DNA from: CAYLMG01 sp964464635
GTDB taxonomy: Bacteria > Planctomycetota > Phycisphaerae > Sedimentisphaerales > Anaerobacaceae
NCBI GenBank assembly: GCA_964464635.1
Contig: CAYXGT010000003.1
Location: 1 to 64,000, forward strand
Length of the DNA stretch: 64,000 nt
Direction: 5' to 3'
The translations under genes were made by a program, and so were the position numbers. Numbering within the stretch: the first letter of the stretch is position 1; every line of letters starts with the position of its first letter. Below, one piece after another: positions 14,013 to 22,698 of the stretch. The notes below the pieces were generated by a model. The model was not told the origin of the DNA and searched no databases. It saw nothing but the letters and a program-made list of their open reading frames with translations.

Positions 14013-16373
14013 ATGGCGAAATCTTCCAAAAAGAAAATCGCATTTATCTCCTCGTACCCGCCAAGAAAATGTGGGATAGCAACTTTTACCTCAGACCTGA
14101 TAGCCAATATGCGGTCGGCATCCAAAGGCAATATCGAGCCCCTGGTCGTTGCGATGGGTACGGAAAAACATAAATACCGCGACCCTGTGAAGTTCGAGAT
14201 TCGCCAGGACGTTAAAAATGATTACCTTTGTGCAGCGGATTATATTAACTTCAGCCATGTCGACCTCGTGAGCGTACAGCACGAATACGGTCTTTTCGGC
14301 GGTGATGCGGGCTCGTACCTGAGCCTTCTTCTGAACCGCTTAAACGCACCTGTAATAACAACGCTTCATACACTTCTCGATAAGCCTGCGCCCGTGTACT
14401 ACGAATCACTGGTAGATGTATGCAACGCCTCATATAAAGTAATAACAATGAACAAACGAGGCGTTGAAATGCTTCGCGACATTTACGGGATAGATGAAAA
14501 AAAGATTGAGCTGATTGCGCACGGGATACCTGATTTACCTTTTGTGGACAACAACTACTATAAGCATAAATTCGGCATCGAAGGCAGGAAGACAATTCTG
14601 ACATTCGGTCTTCTGAGTAAAAATAAAGGTATAGAGGTAATGCTGAAGGCGATGCCAATGATAGTTGAGGCTGACCCGTCAGTTCTTTATGTAATCCTGG
14701 GTATGACACACCCGCTGGTATTAAAGGACGAAGGTGAATCTTACAGATTCAGCCTACAGAGGCTGACCCAGCAGTTAGAGTGCAACGAATATGTAATGTT
14801 TCATAACAGATTTGTAAGCGATGAAGAGCTGCATAATTTTTTATGCGCGGCAGACGTATATGTTACTCCATACCTGCGTGCGGAACAACTGACAAGCGGG
14901 ACTTTGTCCTACGCTGTTGGTACGGGCAAAGCCGTTGTCTCAACGCCGTACTGGGCAGCCGAGGAGCTGTTAGCGGGCGGTCGCGGCAAACTCGTCAGGT
15001 TCGGCGACTCTGTACACCTTGCGAAAACGATAATCGAGATACTGGAAAATGAGTCACTGTATTATTCTCTCAGGCGAAAGGCATACGATTACGGCCGGTC
15101 TCGAACGTGGCCTAAAATAGGTTACACATACTGGAAGCTATTCAACTCAATCAAGCTTCCAATGCCGATTATGCGCAAGAAGCTGCCTGCGAGCGCCAAA
15201 GGGACACCAAGCATTGAGATACCTGAGCCGTCATTAGTACACGTCAAAAGACTTACGGACGATACAGGGATGTTCCAACACGCTAAATTTATTGTTCCGA
15301 ACCGTCAATACGGCTATTGTACGGACGACAACGCTCGAGCGGTAATCGCGATGAGCCGCTATTATGCCCAGTACGCGGAGCCGGAGGCGATGCGTCTTTT
15401 CGACATTTATTTATCTTTTATTATGCACTCGCAGACTAAAAACGGCCAGGTGAGAAACCTGATGAATTACGACAGGAGGTGGATGGAAAACGAACCTATG
15501 CACGATGCTCTCGGCCGTTTTCTATGGGCGCTGGGCACGGTTATGGCCAATTCTCCCTCGCCGGATTATATACCGATAATTAAGGACCGCTTTGACAGGT
15601 CTGTAAAACATGTCAGAAAGCTGCTGCCAAAAGGTATGGCATATTCGATACTTGGTATGAGCGATTATTTACGACAGTTTCCCGGTGCCAGTGACATCAA
15701 GCGAGAGATGGAGCTTGCAGCAGACGAGCTTTTATTGCAATACGAAGAAAACAGCTATCCTGACTGGCAGTGGTTCGAAGACATATTAACGTACGACAAC
15801 GCGATACTGCCTTATGCGATGTTCGTTGCGGGACAAACGCTTTCAGAAAAATATTTTGATGTTGCCGAAAAGACGTTCAGGTTTTTGCTTTCCAAGACCT
15901 ACAACGGCAGTCATTTCAGCTTTGTGGGCAGCAACGGCTGGTATGAGCGAGGTAAACCGAGGGCCGAATTCGACCAGCAGCCCATAGAGGCAGCAAGCAC
16001 GGTGATGATGCTCAAGGCGGTGTATGACTTTACGGGTGACATTGAAATTCTGAAACTTCAGAAAAAGGCTTTCGACTGGTTTCTGGGAGAAAACGACCTT
16101 CACATACCGGTTTACAATTTCAAGACCAAAGGCTGTCACGACGGACTTATGCAGGGAGGGGTTAACACCAACCAGGGGGCTGAAAGCATGCTGAGCTTTT
16201 TGCTGAGCCTGCTGGCAATCGTCGAAAACTATACCGCTCTTGAGAAAACCGATTCTGTCAGCAAGTCCTGCGGGAAAAAAGTGATTACACAACAGAGAAA
16301 AGGTACAATACCTATAGATGATTCGGCCTCAAGCTCCAAATCAGACAAAGGTAAGGTAACAGAGTCCACGTAA
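14013..16373 (+). CDS. Two-domain protein: GT4 glycosyltransferase plus helical-barrel domain
   Basis: I start at ATG 14013 because AAGGGGA lies 8 nt upstream and the promoter puts transcription start next to the earlier in-frame ATG (13980), which lacks a Shine-Dalgarno. Of 786 residues, ~5-375 are a GT-B family 4 glycosyltransferase. Its N-terminal loop is SSYPPRKCGIATFTSDL; it also has VSVQHEYGLFGGD, LTFGLLSKNKG and the donor-binding part with AVGTGKAVVSTPYWAAEELL. Residues ~410-760 look like an (alpha/alpha) toroid sugar-binding or processing domain (NRQYGYCTDDNARA, then WQWFEDILTYDNAILPYA, GWYERGKPRAEFDQQPIEA and GGVNTNQGAES). The tail is Ser/Lys rich. The fusion suggests coupled synthesis and trimming of a glycan; the sugar is unknown. 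It stands alone, divergent from the sulfur operon. Confidence 0.85.
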   Translation: MAKSSKKKIAFISSYPPRKCGIATFTSDLIANMRSASKGNIEPLVVAMGTEKHKYRDPVKFEIRQDVKNDYLCAADYINFSHVDLVSVQHEYGLFGGDAGSYLSLLLNRLNAPVITTLHTLLDKPAPVYYESLVDVCNASYKVITMNKRGVEMLRDIYGIDEKKIELIAHGIPDLPFVDNNYYKHKFGIEGRKTILTFGLLSKNKGIEVMLKAMPMIVEADPSVLYVILGMTHPLVLKDEGESYRFSLQRLTQQLECNEYVMFHNRFVSDEELHNFLCAADVYVTPYLRAEQLTSGTLSYAVGTGKAVVSTPYWAAEELLAGGRGKLVRFGDSVHLAKTIIEILENESLYYSLRRKAYDYGRSRTWPKIGYTYWKLFNSIKLPMPIMRKKLPASAKGTPSIEIPEPSLVHVKRLTDDTGMFQHAKFIVPNRQYGYCTDDNARAVIAMSRYYAQYAEPEAMRLFDIYLSFIMHSQTKNGQVRNLMNYDRRWMENEPMHDALGRFLWALGTVMANSPSPDYIPIIKDRFDRSVKHVRKLLPKGMAYSILGMSDYLRQFPGASDIKREMELAADELLLQYEENSYPDWQWFEDILTYDNAILPYAMFVAGQTLSEKYFDVAEKTFRFLLSKTYNGSHFSFVGSNGWYERGKPRAEFDQQPIEAASTVMMLKAVYDFTGDIEILKLQKKAFDWFLGENDLHIPVYNFKTKGCHDGLMQGGVNTNQGAESMLSFLLSLLAIVENYTALEKTDSVSKSCGKKVITQQRKGTIPIDDSASSSKSDKGKVTEST

Positions 16374-16423
16374 AAGACGGATGCATTGTTTAGAAGACCG
16401 CCGTTGAAATCAGCTTGTTTTTA

Positions 16424-16561
16424 CTACTGGCCTTCCATCAATTCAGCGGTTTTTTCACCGGTCCACTGAATGTCACCGCCTAATCCCTGAACCGTCTGAC
16501 AGTTGACAAGAACAAGAGTTAAAGCGATTAAAACAATTATTAAAAGAACCTTTTTTATCAT
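16424..16561 (-). CDS. Entericidin-like small lipoprotein
   Basis: Translation from ATG 16561, with AAGGA upstream, gives 45 residues: MIKKVLLIIVLIALTLVLVN then C and QTVQGLGGDIQWTGEKTAEL. The lipobox LVNC puts the modified cysteine at residue 21. The sequence after it (QTVQGLGGDIQWTGE) matches the EcnA/EcnB entericidin pattern. Such peptides are anchored in the membrane by lipid, with a proposed antidote/toxin or envelope-stress role in enterobacteria; the role in planctomycetes is unknown. Only one peptide is present rather than an A/B pair. A longer frame begins at 16612 but would place 17 residues before the signal. Confidence 0.85.
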   Translation of the reverse strand: MIKKVLLIIVLIALTLVLVNCQTVQGLGGDIQWTGEKTAELMEGQ

Positions 16562-16664
16562 TTTCTTGAATCCTTTAAATCCAAAACGCAGCTCTACACA
16601 ACCTTTCGGCATTGATGTATAATATTATCGGTCAAAGGAACAAATTTTCATAAGAAAAGTTGCA

Positions 16665-17435
16665 ATGAAGATAGCCAGCTTTAATGTTAACGGTTTGCGA
16701 GCGCGTCTGGGCGTCCTGTTAGAATGGCTTAAAAAGCAGAGGCCAGACGTTCTGTGCCTGCAGGAAACCAAGGTCCAGGATGAAGAATTTCCCATCGAGA
16801 CTCTGGAAAAAAGCGGCTATGAGTATATCTATGCGGGGCAAAAAAGCTATAACGGGGTGGCGATTTTCAGTAAAGGACCGATAAAAAACGCCCAGTACGG
16901 CTTTGAGGAGGAGCCGAAAGATAAAAGCCGCTTTGTCAAAGCGGAAATAAACGGTGTCATAATCGTCAATACATACGTTCCGCAGGGTTATCTGCCGGAA
17001 TCAGAAAAGTTTCAGTATAAATTAAACTGGTTTAAGCAGCTTCGGAAATATTTTGAAAACAATTTCGAGCCGTCTGAGCCAGTAGTATGGATGGGGGATT
17101 TGAATGTGGCACCTGAGGCAATCGATGTTTATGACCCGGTAGGTTTGCTCGGTCATGTATGTTTTAATCCCGAAGTTACAGAAGCACTTCGGTCGGTATG
17201 CGAGTGGGGTTTCGTGGATTTGCTCAGGAAGCACTGCCGGGATGCAGGCCAATATACTTTCTGGGACTACCGGATGCGGGGCTCGTTTAAGAGAAATCTC
17301 GGCTGGCGTTTAGACCATATTATGGCGACGAAGCCTATGGCTGACAAATGCGTGAGGTGCTCTATCGATAAGGAGCCTCGGAGTGCGGAGCGGCCGAGCG
17401 ACCATACGCCGATTGTGGCTGAGTTTAACTGTTAA
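16665..17435 (+). CDS. xth: Exodeoxyribonuclease III
   Basis: AP endonuclease and 3'-5' exonuclease of base-excision repair, 256 aa, normal length. The metal and catalytic residues are in place: Asn7 (SFNVNGLRAR), Glu34 (QETK), the Y-x-G-V-A block GQKSYNGVAIFSKG, the D-x-N pair in WMGDLNVAPEAIDVYDP, the WDYR element in TFWDYRMRG, LDHIMATKP, and the final SDHTPIVAEF with the catalytic Asp-His. The start at 16665 has only a weak Shine-Dalgarno. It is flanked by the divergent entericidin-like gene and by the promoter and leader of the beta-helix gene, so it is probably a single-gene unit. Confidence 0.96.
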   Translation: MKIASFNVNGLRARLGVLLEWLKKQRPDVLCLQETKVQDEEFPIETLEKSGYEYIYAGQKSYNGVAIFSKGPIKNAQYGFEEEPKDKSRFVKAEINGVIIVNTYVPQGYLPESEKFQYKLNWFKQLRKYFENNFEPSEPVVWMGDLNVAPEAIDVYDPVGLLGHVCFNPEVTEALRSVCEWGFVDLLRKHCRDAGQYTFWDYRMRGSFKRNLGWRLDHIMATKPMADKCVRCSIDKEPRSAERPSDHTPIVAEFNC

Positions 17436-17467
17436 ACAAGATGCCAAAATTGCTCCATAAAAAATAC

Positions 17468-17496
17468 TTGCAATCATAGATTAAATTTGTTATACT
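17468..17496 (+). promoter_or_regulatory. Promoter of the secreted beta-helix gene
   Basis: TTGCAA (17468-17473), a 17-nt spacer and TATACT (17491-17496). Transcription from about 17503 would give a leader of about 150 nt that contains the folded element at 17521-17613. Confidence 0.6.
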
Positions 17497-17520
17497 AAAA
17501 AATCAAAAGAACAAGCAATA

Positions 17521-17613
17521 GTCGAATAGCGGTTGAAAGAGGGAAGCATCAATCAATGATTTGCCTGATGCTGCCGATATGCTCTTTGGCTTTTTATAAC
17601 CGTAAAATTCGAC
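17521..17613 (+). ncRNA. Strongly folding 93-nt leader element
   Basis: Four nested complementary blocks enclose one another: GTCGAAT (17521-17527) with ATTCGAC (17607-17613); CGGTT with AACCG; AAAGAG with CTCTTT; AGCATCA with TGATGCT, closed further by GG/CC. The pairs stack as P1 to P4 with internal bulges, the larger ones on the 3' side, leaving a terminal loop of about 14 nt. It lies in the predicted 5' leader of the secreted protein gene, ending about 40 nt before its ATG. It does not match a riboswitch class I know. It may be a cis-regulatory RNA or a small inverted-repeat element. Confidence 0.55.
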
Positions 17614-17655
17614 AATAATTTATAAGTGAAAAAAAATCGCTGGAGGATAAAAATA

Positions 17656-19728
17656 ATGAACAAACAAAGAGTAAAAAAGGTTTTTTTATTAATCTTAGCT
17701 TTATTCTGTGTAAACGCTCAAGGTATCGGGCCTAATAACGACACGTTCATCGATGAAGTCAACCCCGATACAATCAACGGCGCCAGGAATTATTTGATTG
17801 TAAGGTGTATGAATCTGAATCCCGGCGAGTTGGATTCTCTGCTGAAATTCGATTTGAGCTGGGTGCCGCCAGAAGCACAAGTTAAATCTGCGGAACTTTC
17901 TTTATACTACTATTATTACAATGATTGTAATCCTGTGGGCAGGCGGCTTGATGCATTTCGGATTACAGGAAATTGGGATGAAGAGACAACGACCTGGAAT
18001 AACAGGCCGAGCCTTTACTTAACGCCGGTTGCCACTGCGTATATGCCGGGGGCGTACGGAAGGGTATATTGGGATGTAACGAACAGTGTCAGAGGCTTTC
18101 ACAACGGCACATATACGAATTACGGCTGGCAGATAATGGATGTCGAAGAAAACGGCAACTGTATGATTTATTTTCGCTCGAACGAATATATGATGGGTAT
18201 CGGGATGAATCCTTTACTGGATATAGAGTTAAACATTATTTTCGTAGATAAAGATGCTGTTTACGGTGCCAATGACGGGAGCAGATGGGCAAGCGCTTAC
18301 CTTAATCTTCAGGACGCACTGAATGCAGCGGTAGCTGGTGACCAGATATGGGTAGCAGAGGGAATTTATAAACCCGATGAAGGTCTGGTCCAAACACCGG
18401 GCGACAGAACAGAAAGCTTTTGTCTAATAAACGATGTTGCTATCTACGGCGGTTTCGCTGGCGTTGAGACCAGCAGGGAGCAGCGTGACTGGGAAAATAA
18501 TGTAACGATTCTCAGCGGTAATATCGGCAATACAGGTGTACCCACTGATAACAGCTATCATGTTGTCTCAAGCGACAGCACGGCCGGGCCAAGCGCTATT
18601 CTCGATGGTTTCACAATCAAACGAGGATATGCCGATGGCTCATCATTCCGGCAGGACCACGGCGCAGGAATGCTGAACATCGATAGTGATCCCACGATTG
18701 CTAATTGTAAATTCCGCTACAACACAGCAGAAAGCGATGGTGGGGGAATGTACAACTATATCTGCGATTTGACAATAAGCAATTGCCTGTTCAGCAACAA
18801 TTCTGCAGAGGAAGGCGGAGGAATGTATAATGGAGGTCATAGCCCCAAGTTGAGCGATTGTATTTTCACCGAAAACACTGCGGTAGATGGCGGTGGTATG
18901 TACAATAGTCAGAACTCGCCTGTGGTTAGCAATTGCAGCTTTACCAGTAACCCGGCAGATAAAGGCGGCGGAATGTATAATAGACAAGGCGAACCGAGAG
19001 TAATCAACTGCAGGTTTATGAATAATCCGGCTGGCAACGGCGGCGGGGTATACAATGAATATTCTTATGAACCGACATTTGTGAATTGTGAGTTTATCAA
19101 CAATACAGCCAGCGAAAACGGCGGCGGGATGGTCAATGAAAACCTCTGTTCTACAGCCGTTATTAACTGCAGCTTTTCAGAGAATTCGGCGGTTCTGTCG
19201 GGCGGCGGCATTTATAATGATATCGTAAGTGAACCGAGTTTCCCGGATATTACAAATTGTATTCTCTGGGGCAACAGTGACAGCGGTGGCTCGGATGAGT
19301 CTGCTCAAATTCACGGAGATAGTCCTACAGTGACTTACAGTTGTATCCAGGACGATGACCCGAATGATGGGTCGATACCTTTCGGTGGTGCAGCCAATCA
19401 TAATATCGATGATGACCCTCTTTTTGTAAATGCAGCGGCAGGAGATTTGAAGCTCTTGGGATACTCGCCGTGTTTCGAGGTGGGCAATAATGCTGCGGTG
19501 CCGGCAGATGTTGCCGACCTTGACGGTGATGGAGACACAGGCGAGCAAACGCCTTTAGACCTTGACAACGACCTGCGATTTCGAGACGGCGACTGTGACG
19601 GTAGTGCTACTATAGATATGGGTGCTTATGAGTTTGTTTGGGTTCTTGCAGGCGACCTCGACGGTGACTGCGATGTTGACTTTGCCGATTTTGCAATACT
19701 TTCCAGAAACTGGCTGGCAGGTACATAA
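17656..19728 (+). CDS. Secreted beta-helix protein with DNRLRE and dockerin-like domains
   Basis: ATG 17656 is chosen for GGAGG 9 nt upstream. The 690-aa product starts with a signal peptide (KKVFLLILALFCVNAQG). Next comes a DNRLRE/CBM96-like domain (residues ~25-190: DTFIDEVNPDT, LLKFDLSWVP, WDEETTTWNNRPS). Residues ~205-290 begin a pectate-lyase-like fold (DAVYGANDGSRWASAYLNLQ, GGFAGVETSREQRDWENN). Residues ~320-540 hold about eight right-handed beta-helix coils with the repeated words NCxFxxNxA and GGGMYN. The C-terminus is a single EF-hand/dockerin-like unit, DLDGDCDVDFADFAILSRNW. It is presumably exported and may bind or act on a polysaccharide. No lyase catalytic residue can be assigned. 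There is no cohesin in the window, so the dockerin-like end need not act in a cellulosome. Confidence 0.85.
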   Translation: MNKQRVKKVFLLILALFCVNAQGIGPNNDTFIDEVNPDTINGARNYLIVRCMNLNPGELDSLLKFDLSWVPPEAQVKSAELSLYYYYYNDCNPVGRRLDAFRITGNWDEETTTWNNRPSLYLTPVATAYMPGAYGRVYWDVTNSVRGFHNGTYTNYGWQIMDVEENGNCMIYFRSNEYMMGIGMNPLLDIELNIIFVDKDAVYGANDGSRWASAYLNLQDALNAAVAGDQIWVAEGIYKPDEGLVQTPGDRTESFCLINDVAIYGGFAGVETSREQRDWENNVTILSGNIGNTGVPTDNSYHVVSSDSTAGPSAILDGFTIKRGYADGSSFRQDHGAGMLNIDSDPTIANCKFRYNTAESDGGGMYNYICDLTISNCLFSNNSAEEGGGMYNGGHSPKLSDCIFTENTAVDGGGMYNSQNSPVVSNCSFTSNPADKGGGMYNRQGEPRVINCRFMNNPAGNGGGVYNEYSYEPTFVNCEFINNTASENGGGMVNENLCSTAVINCSFSENSAVLSGGGIYNDIVSEPSFPDITNCILWGNSDSGGSDESAQIHGDSPTVTYSCIQDDDPNDGSIPFGGAANHNIDDDPLFVNAAAGDLKLLGYSPCFEVGNNAAVPADVADLDGDGDTGEQTPLDLDNDLRFRDGDCDGSATIDMGAYEFVWVLAGDLDGDCDVDFADFAILSRNWLAGT

Positions 19729-19811
19729 GCAATTAATCTGCGACTAACAACAATTCATCCGCCTTTGCGAAGGTTGATTTACGAGACTGAAGAGTCAGTG
19801 ATGAAACTTAA

Positions 19812-19882
19812 CTGGGGAACAGGGACTCGAACCCCGACTAACTGATCCAGAGTCAGTTGTGCTACCATTACACTATTCCCCA
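19812..19882 (-). tRNA. tRNA-Gln (anticodon CTG)
   Basis: The 71-nt minus-strand sequence runs from TGGGGAA to TTCCCCA plus discriminator G. The anticodon arm is ACTGA-CTCTGGA-TCAGT, giving CTG (codon CAG). The T-arm is CGGGGTTCGAGTCCCTG. CCA is not encoded. Confidence 0.95.
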
Positions 19883-19948
19883 AACCTCAGGGATAAAAAT
19901 CGTCTTTAGCAGTTCTTATCTTTTGAATCCCGTTCACTTCAGAGGCCG

Positions 19949-19976
19949 ATTATATCAGCGATTTTCAGTTTTACAA
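19949..19976 (-). promoter_or_regulatory. Possible promoter of tRNA-Gln
   Basis: On the minus strand TTGTAA (19971-19976), a 16-nt spacer and TATAAT (19949-19954), about 65 nt upstream of the tRNA. The rest of the gap up to 20293 holds no gene that I can see. It has a perfect 6-bp hairpin CACACC-CATACA-GGTGTG at 20199-20216 ahead of the next plus-strand gene. Confidence 0.4.
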
Positions 19977-20293
19977 GGGCAATTTTGAAAAACAAACAGG
20001 CGGAAGTTTTAAGATTTCGAGGCGAGGCGGGCTGCGGACAAATTAGCATTTACCGACCTCAAAGGAATTGATTATCGAACGAAGAAGACCGATGAAGACA
20101 AACCAAATAACAAAGCAGCAGTCCTATAACTAAAAATAATATTTTTTGTTTTAGACAGTCTTTAATAAAACCGATAAGCCAACTAATGTATTTTAATTCA
20201 CACCCATACAGGTGTGCCATTTGGGGGGCTAAAGAGCTCTTGCTAAAAACATTTAGGAATTGACGAAGAAGTCATATTTGAAAGGGGGCAAAA

Positions 20294-21484
20294 ATGAAGC
20301 ACAGATTTAGTTACAGAAAAACAATCCTTGCACTGGCGGTGATTTTTTTGATATTAAATCTGACAGCTAACGTTAGTGCCGAGCCAGCGGAGGGGACAAG
20401 TTACTTCAAGATGGTCTCTACAATAGAGTATTCGGGGAAGGGCCAATACCGAAATCAGGCTGAAACATTGTATGCCGTAGAAAGAAAAGAACTCAACGAT
20501 GATATGGTGAGCTATACCATCATACCCCAGGGTTTAGAGGGGACAGCAGGCGAGACGCAGAGAGGTTTATCAGGGACACTGTCTTTTTTAGTGGACAAAA
20601 GAACACATGCAGTATTGACGGACAATAAGGCATTATCACTTCTGGAAAACGTCAATAACCAGTGCGTTCAATCGATAACAAAGCTTGACAGAGAAGATAT
20701 CGGCAAAACCTGGCAGCAAAGCTTTAATATCATAAGCGGCAACTATCCCTTCAGCGAAGAGCTGACGTTCGATATGAAGGCCATTGAGCTGACAACAGAG
20801 AATCAGGGAGGCATTATTGCTGTAAGGGCCCTTTCAAAACCTTTCAGTCTCGACGTAAGAAATTACAAAGGAGAGCCGGGTACGATTAAATGCAAAATCG
20901 GCAGCGTTTACCTGTTCGATTCCGAGGTTGAAAATATTTTCCTGAGTGTATCGGTTTTCGAGGCTACAACGAAAATGAACGGTTACAAGGAACTTCTTCG
21001 CCACGAGATAGCAACGAATAAGGTAGGCGCCGACGGAAGTAACGTTGACCTGACGGGGTTGAGTAAAGATTTCGAGAAGCTGGTAAGAAAAGTCGGCTTG
21101 CGAACGAAACCACTTAAGGTTTCCAAAGAAGTAACACTACCCAACTGGGCCAGTTCAGATATAGTAAAATCTGCTCAGGCGGCCAACATTTGCGCGGCAA
21201 CGGCCTGCGAGGGCTCAGTGAATCCGGTGGTGACGGTTTGTGCGGCATCTTCACAGATGATCGGACTTCAAAGTGTTGGTATGATAACAACCGGTGCGAC
21301 AGCCCTTACGGTAAGTAAAGCCCTTGTAACAACGGTCCCTGGTATAGGGGGGATGAAGATAGCGATGGCACCTGCGTTTATGGGCGTTGGTATGGGCACG
21401 GCCGGCGGCATAGCCGGCGGTACCGTGGGAGCAGTAGCAGCGGCCGGCGGCTCAAGCTCCAGCAGCTCGAGAAGCTCCGAATAA
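20294..21484 (+). CDS. Secreted protein of unknown function
   Basis: The Shine-Dalgarno AAAGGGGG is about 6 nt before ATG 20294. The 396-aa product has a signal peptide (ILALAVIFLILNLTANVSAE). A ~230-residue beta-rich domain follows (EGTSYFKMVSTIEYSGKGQY, VSYTIIPQGLEGTAGE, GTLSFLVDKRTHAVL). It ends with a hydrophobic Gly/Ala/Met-rich stretch (about 320-385: GMKIAMAPAFMGVGMGTAGG type) and a Ser-rich tail. The tail could insert in a membrane or be disordered. The front part recalls proteins that measure or carry lipid in the periplasm, but I do not recognise the family. A strong intrinsic terminator follows at 21600. Its convergent neighbour is a lipoprotein with two aspartic-protease motifs; a functional link between the two is only suggested by position. 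Confidence 0.75.
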   Translation: MKHRFSYRKTILALAVIFLILNLTANVSAEPAEGTSYFKMVSTIEYSGKGQYRNQAETLYAVERKELNDDMVSYTIIPQGLEGTAGETQRGLSGTLSFLVDKRTHAVLTDNKALSLLENVNNQCVQSITKLDREDIGKTWQQSFNIISGNYPFSEELTFDMKAIELTTENQGGIIAVRALSKPFSLDVRNYKGEPGTIKCKIGSVYLFDSEVENIFLSVSVFEATTKMNGYKELLRHEIATNKVGADGSNVDLTGLSKDFEKLVRKVGLRTKPLKVSKEVTLPNWASSDIVKSAQAANICAATACEGSVNPVVTVCAASSQMIGLQSVGMITTGATALTVSKALVTTVPGIGGMKIAMAPAFMGVGMGTAGGIAGGTVGAVAAAGGSSSSSSRSSE

Positions 21485-21599
21485 AACTTACAATAGAATA
21501 GAGAATTTGGTGAGTCCAATTGAAACCAGAGAAGAGAGTTGAAAAAAAAATGATTGTATAAGAAGTAGAAATTCCAAATCACCCGGTGAGCTGCTGAGT

Positions 21600-21635
21600 A
21601 TCAGCCGGCACTGAAAAGTGTCGGCTGATTTTTTT
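21600..21635 (+). terminator. Intrinsic terminator
   Basis: A stem of 13 bp, ATCAGCCGGCACT/AGTGTCGGCTGAT with one G-T pair, and loop GAAA (21600-21629) is followed by seven T (21629-21635). It ends the 20294 transcript and touches the stop codon of the convergent gene at 21634. Confidence 0.9.
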
Positions 21636-22698
21636 ATTTCTTTACCCAAAGCATCTCGCGTTCAAAGTCGAGCACTAATATGGTATTGCGAAAATACTGC
21701 ATTCCCAATAAACCGCCACATTCCTCCAGGAGAATACTGTCGTCAGGAAAAACGGAGACATCTGCATTTTTAATAATCCTTCCGGCAAATTCGAATTCCG
21801 GGACGTAGCCCTTTTTGCATTTCAGGCGGCCAACATAAGGATAGAGCTGGCTCTGGCTTTTCAATTTTACTTTGGGGATGCTGTTTTGGATTTCGTCCCA
21901 AAGCTCCTCGGTGACAGCCAGTCCATTTCCGTTTCCGGTATCGAGCTGAAAATCGATTTCACTGCCGGCAACAGGAATACTAACAAATAAAAAGGTGTTA
22001 CCGTGAAAATCTTCTTCGATAGAGAGCGGATACTGCATCCAGAGCTGCTCATTGGTGGTTTCAAAATCCTTATCAGTCGAAAATTCCACCTCTTCATTTA
22101 CACTATCAAAGAGGATATATTTAAACTCCCTCAAAGCCGGCAGGCCGAGGATGACAGCGTTGTCTTCATTATCAGAGTTTGTGAACAGGCCAAAGAGGCC
22201 CCGGCGATTCAGATAAAAACAGGGCCAGTCAACAAGACTGATGTCATCAATCATAAGCTTAGGCAGATAGCAAAGGCCGAAATCAAAGCCTTCGAACTGT
22301 GCGGTTTTAAGAGGGAATACGGAAAGTTTGTTATCCTTAATGTGCTTATTTTTAACAAAGACGGCCTGTGACGCACCGGTATCGAGTATAACAGGATATT
22401 GGCGGCTTCCGATGGAACCCTCAATTACCATAAATCGAGCGGTATTCCATAAATTGTGATACTTTACCCGGCAGGTTTCAGCCTGCTCTATCCGGCTGTC
22501 GATATCCCAGGAGTAATCAACAGTGCCATCGCTTCTTTCGAAAACTTCTATCGAATAGGTTCCATTATTCGGGTCTATCAGAGACGAGCCGTGCTCGGCT
22601 TCGAGCCCACTGATATTGAAATGCTGCAAAGAAGAATTTGCAGAGCAACCAACAAACAAAATTGATAAGCAAACACAAAAACAACTCAACCTTTTCAT
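21634..22698 (-). CDS. Lipoprotein with two retropepsin-like aspartic protease domains
   Basis: I choose ATG 22698 (MKRLSCFCVCLSILFVGC), with GAGAAGG just upstream; an ATG at 22704 and a TTG at 22713 are also in frame. The lipobox FVGC predicts an N-terminally lipidated, periplasmic or outer-membrane protein of 354 aa. Two aspartic-protease active-site motifs are present: VILDTGASQAVF near residue 103 and FQLDTGNGNGLA near residue 253. Each is followed by a hydrophobic-glycine partner (AVILGLPALREFKYILFD and GGLLGMQYFRNTILVLDF). Retropepsins act as dimers with one DTG per chain, so this tandem could form one active site within a single chain, as pepsins do. Substrate unknown. It converges on the secreted protein at 20294-21484. 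Confidence 0.85.
   Translation of the reverse strand: MKRLSCFCVCLSILFVGCSANSSLQHFNISGLEAEHGSSLIDPNNGTYSIEVFERSDGTVDYSWDIDSRIEQAETCRVKYHNLWNTARFMVIEGSIGSRQYPVILDTGASQAVFVKNKHIKDNKLSVFPLKTAQFEGFDFGLCYLPKLMIDDISLVDWPCFYLNRRGLFGLFTNSDNEDNAVILGLPALREFKYILFDSVNEEVEFSTDKDFETTNEQLWMQYPLSIEEDFHGNTFLFVSIPVAGSEIDFQLDTGNGNGLAVTEELWDEIQNSIPKVKLKSQSQLYPYVGRLKCKKGYVPEFEFAGRIIKNADVSVFPDDSILLEECGGLLGMQYFRNTILVLDFEREMLWVKK

Noticed and set aside
20199..20216. Hairpin before the 20294 gene as a riboswitch
   Set aside because: A single 6-bp stem without conserved junctions or loops; nothing matches a known riboswitch class.
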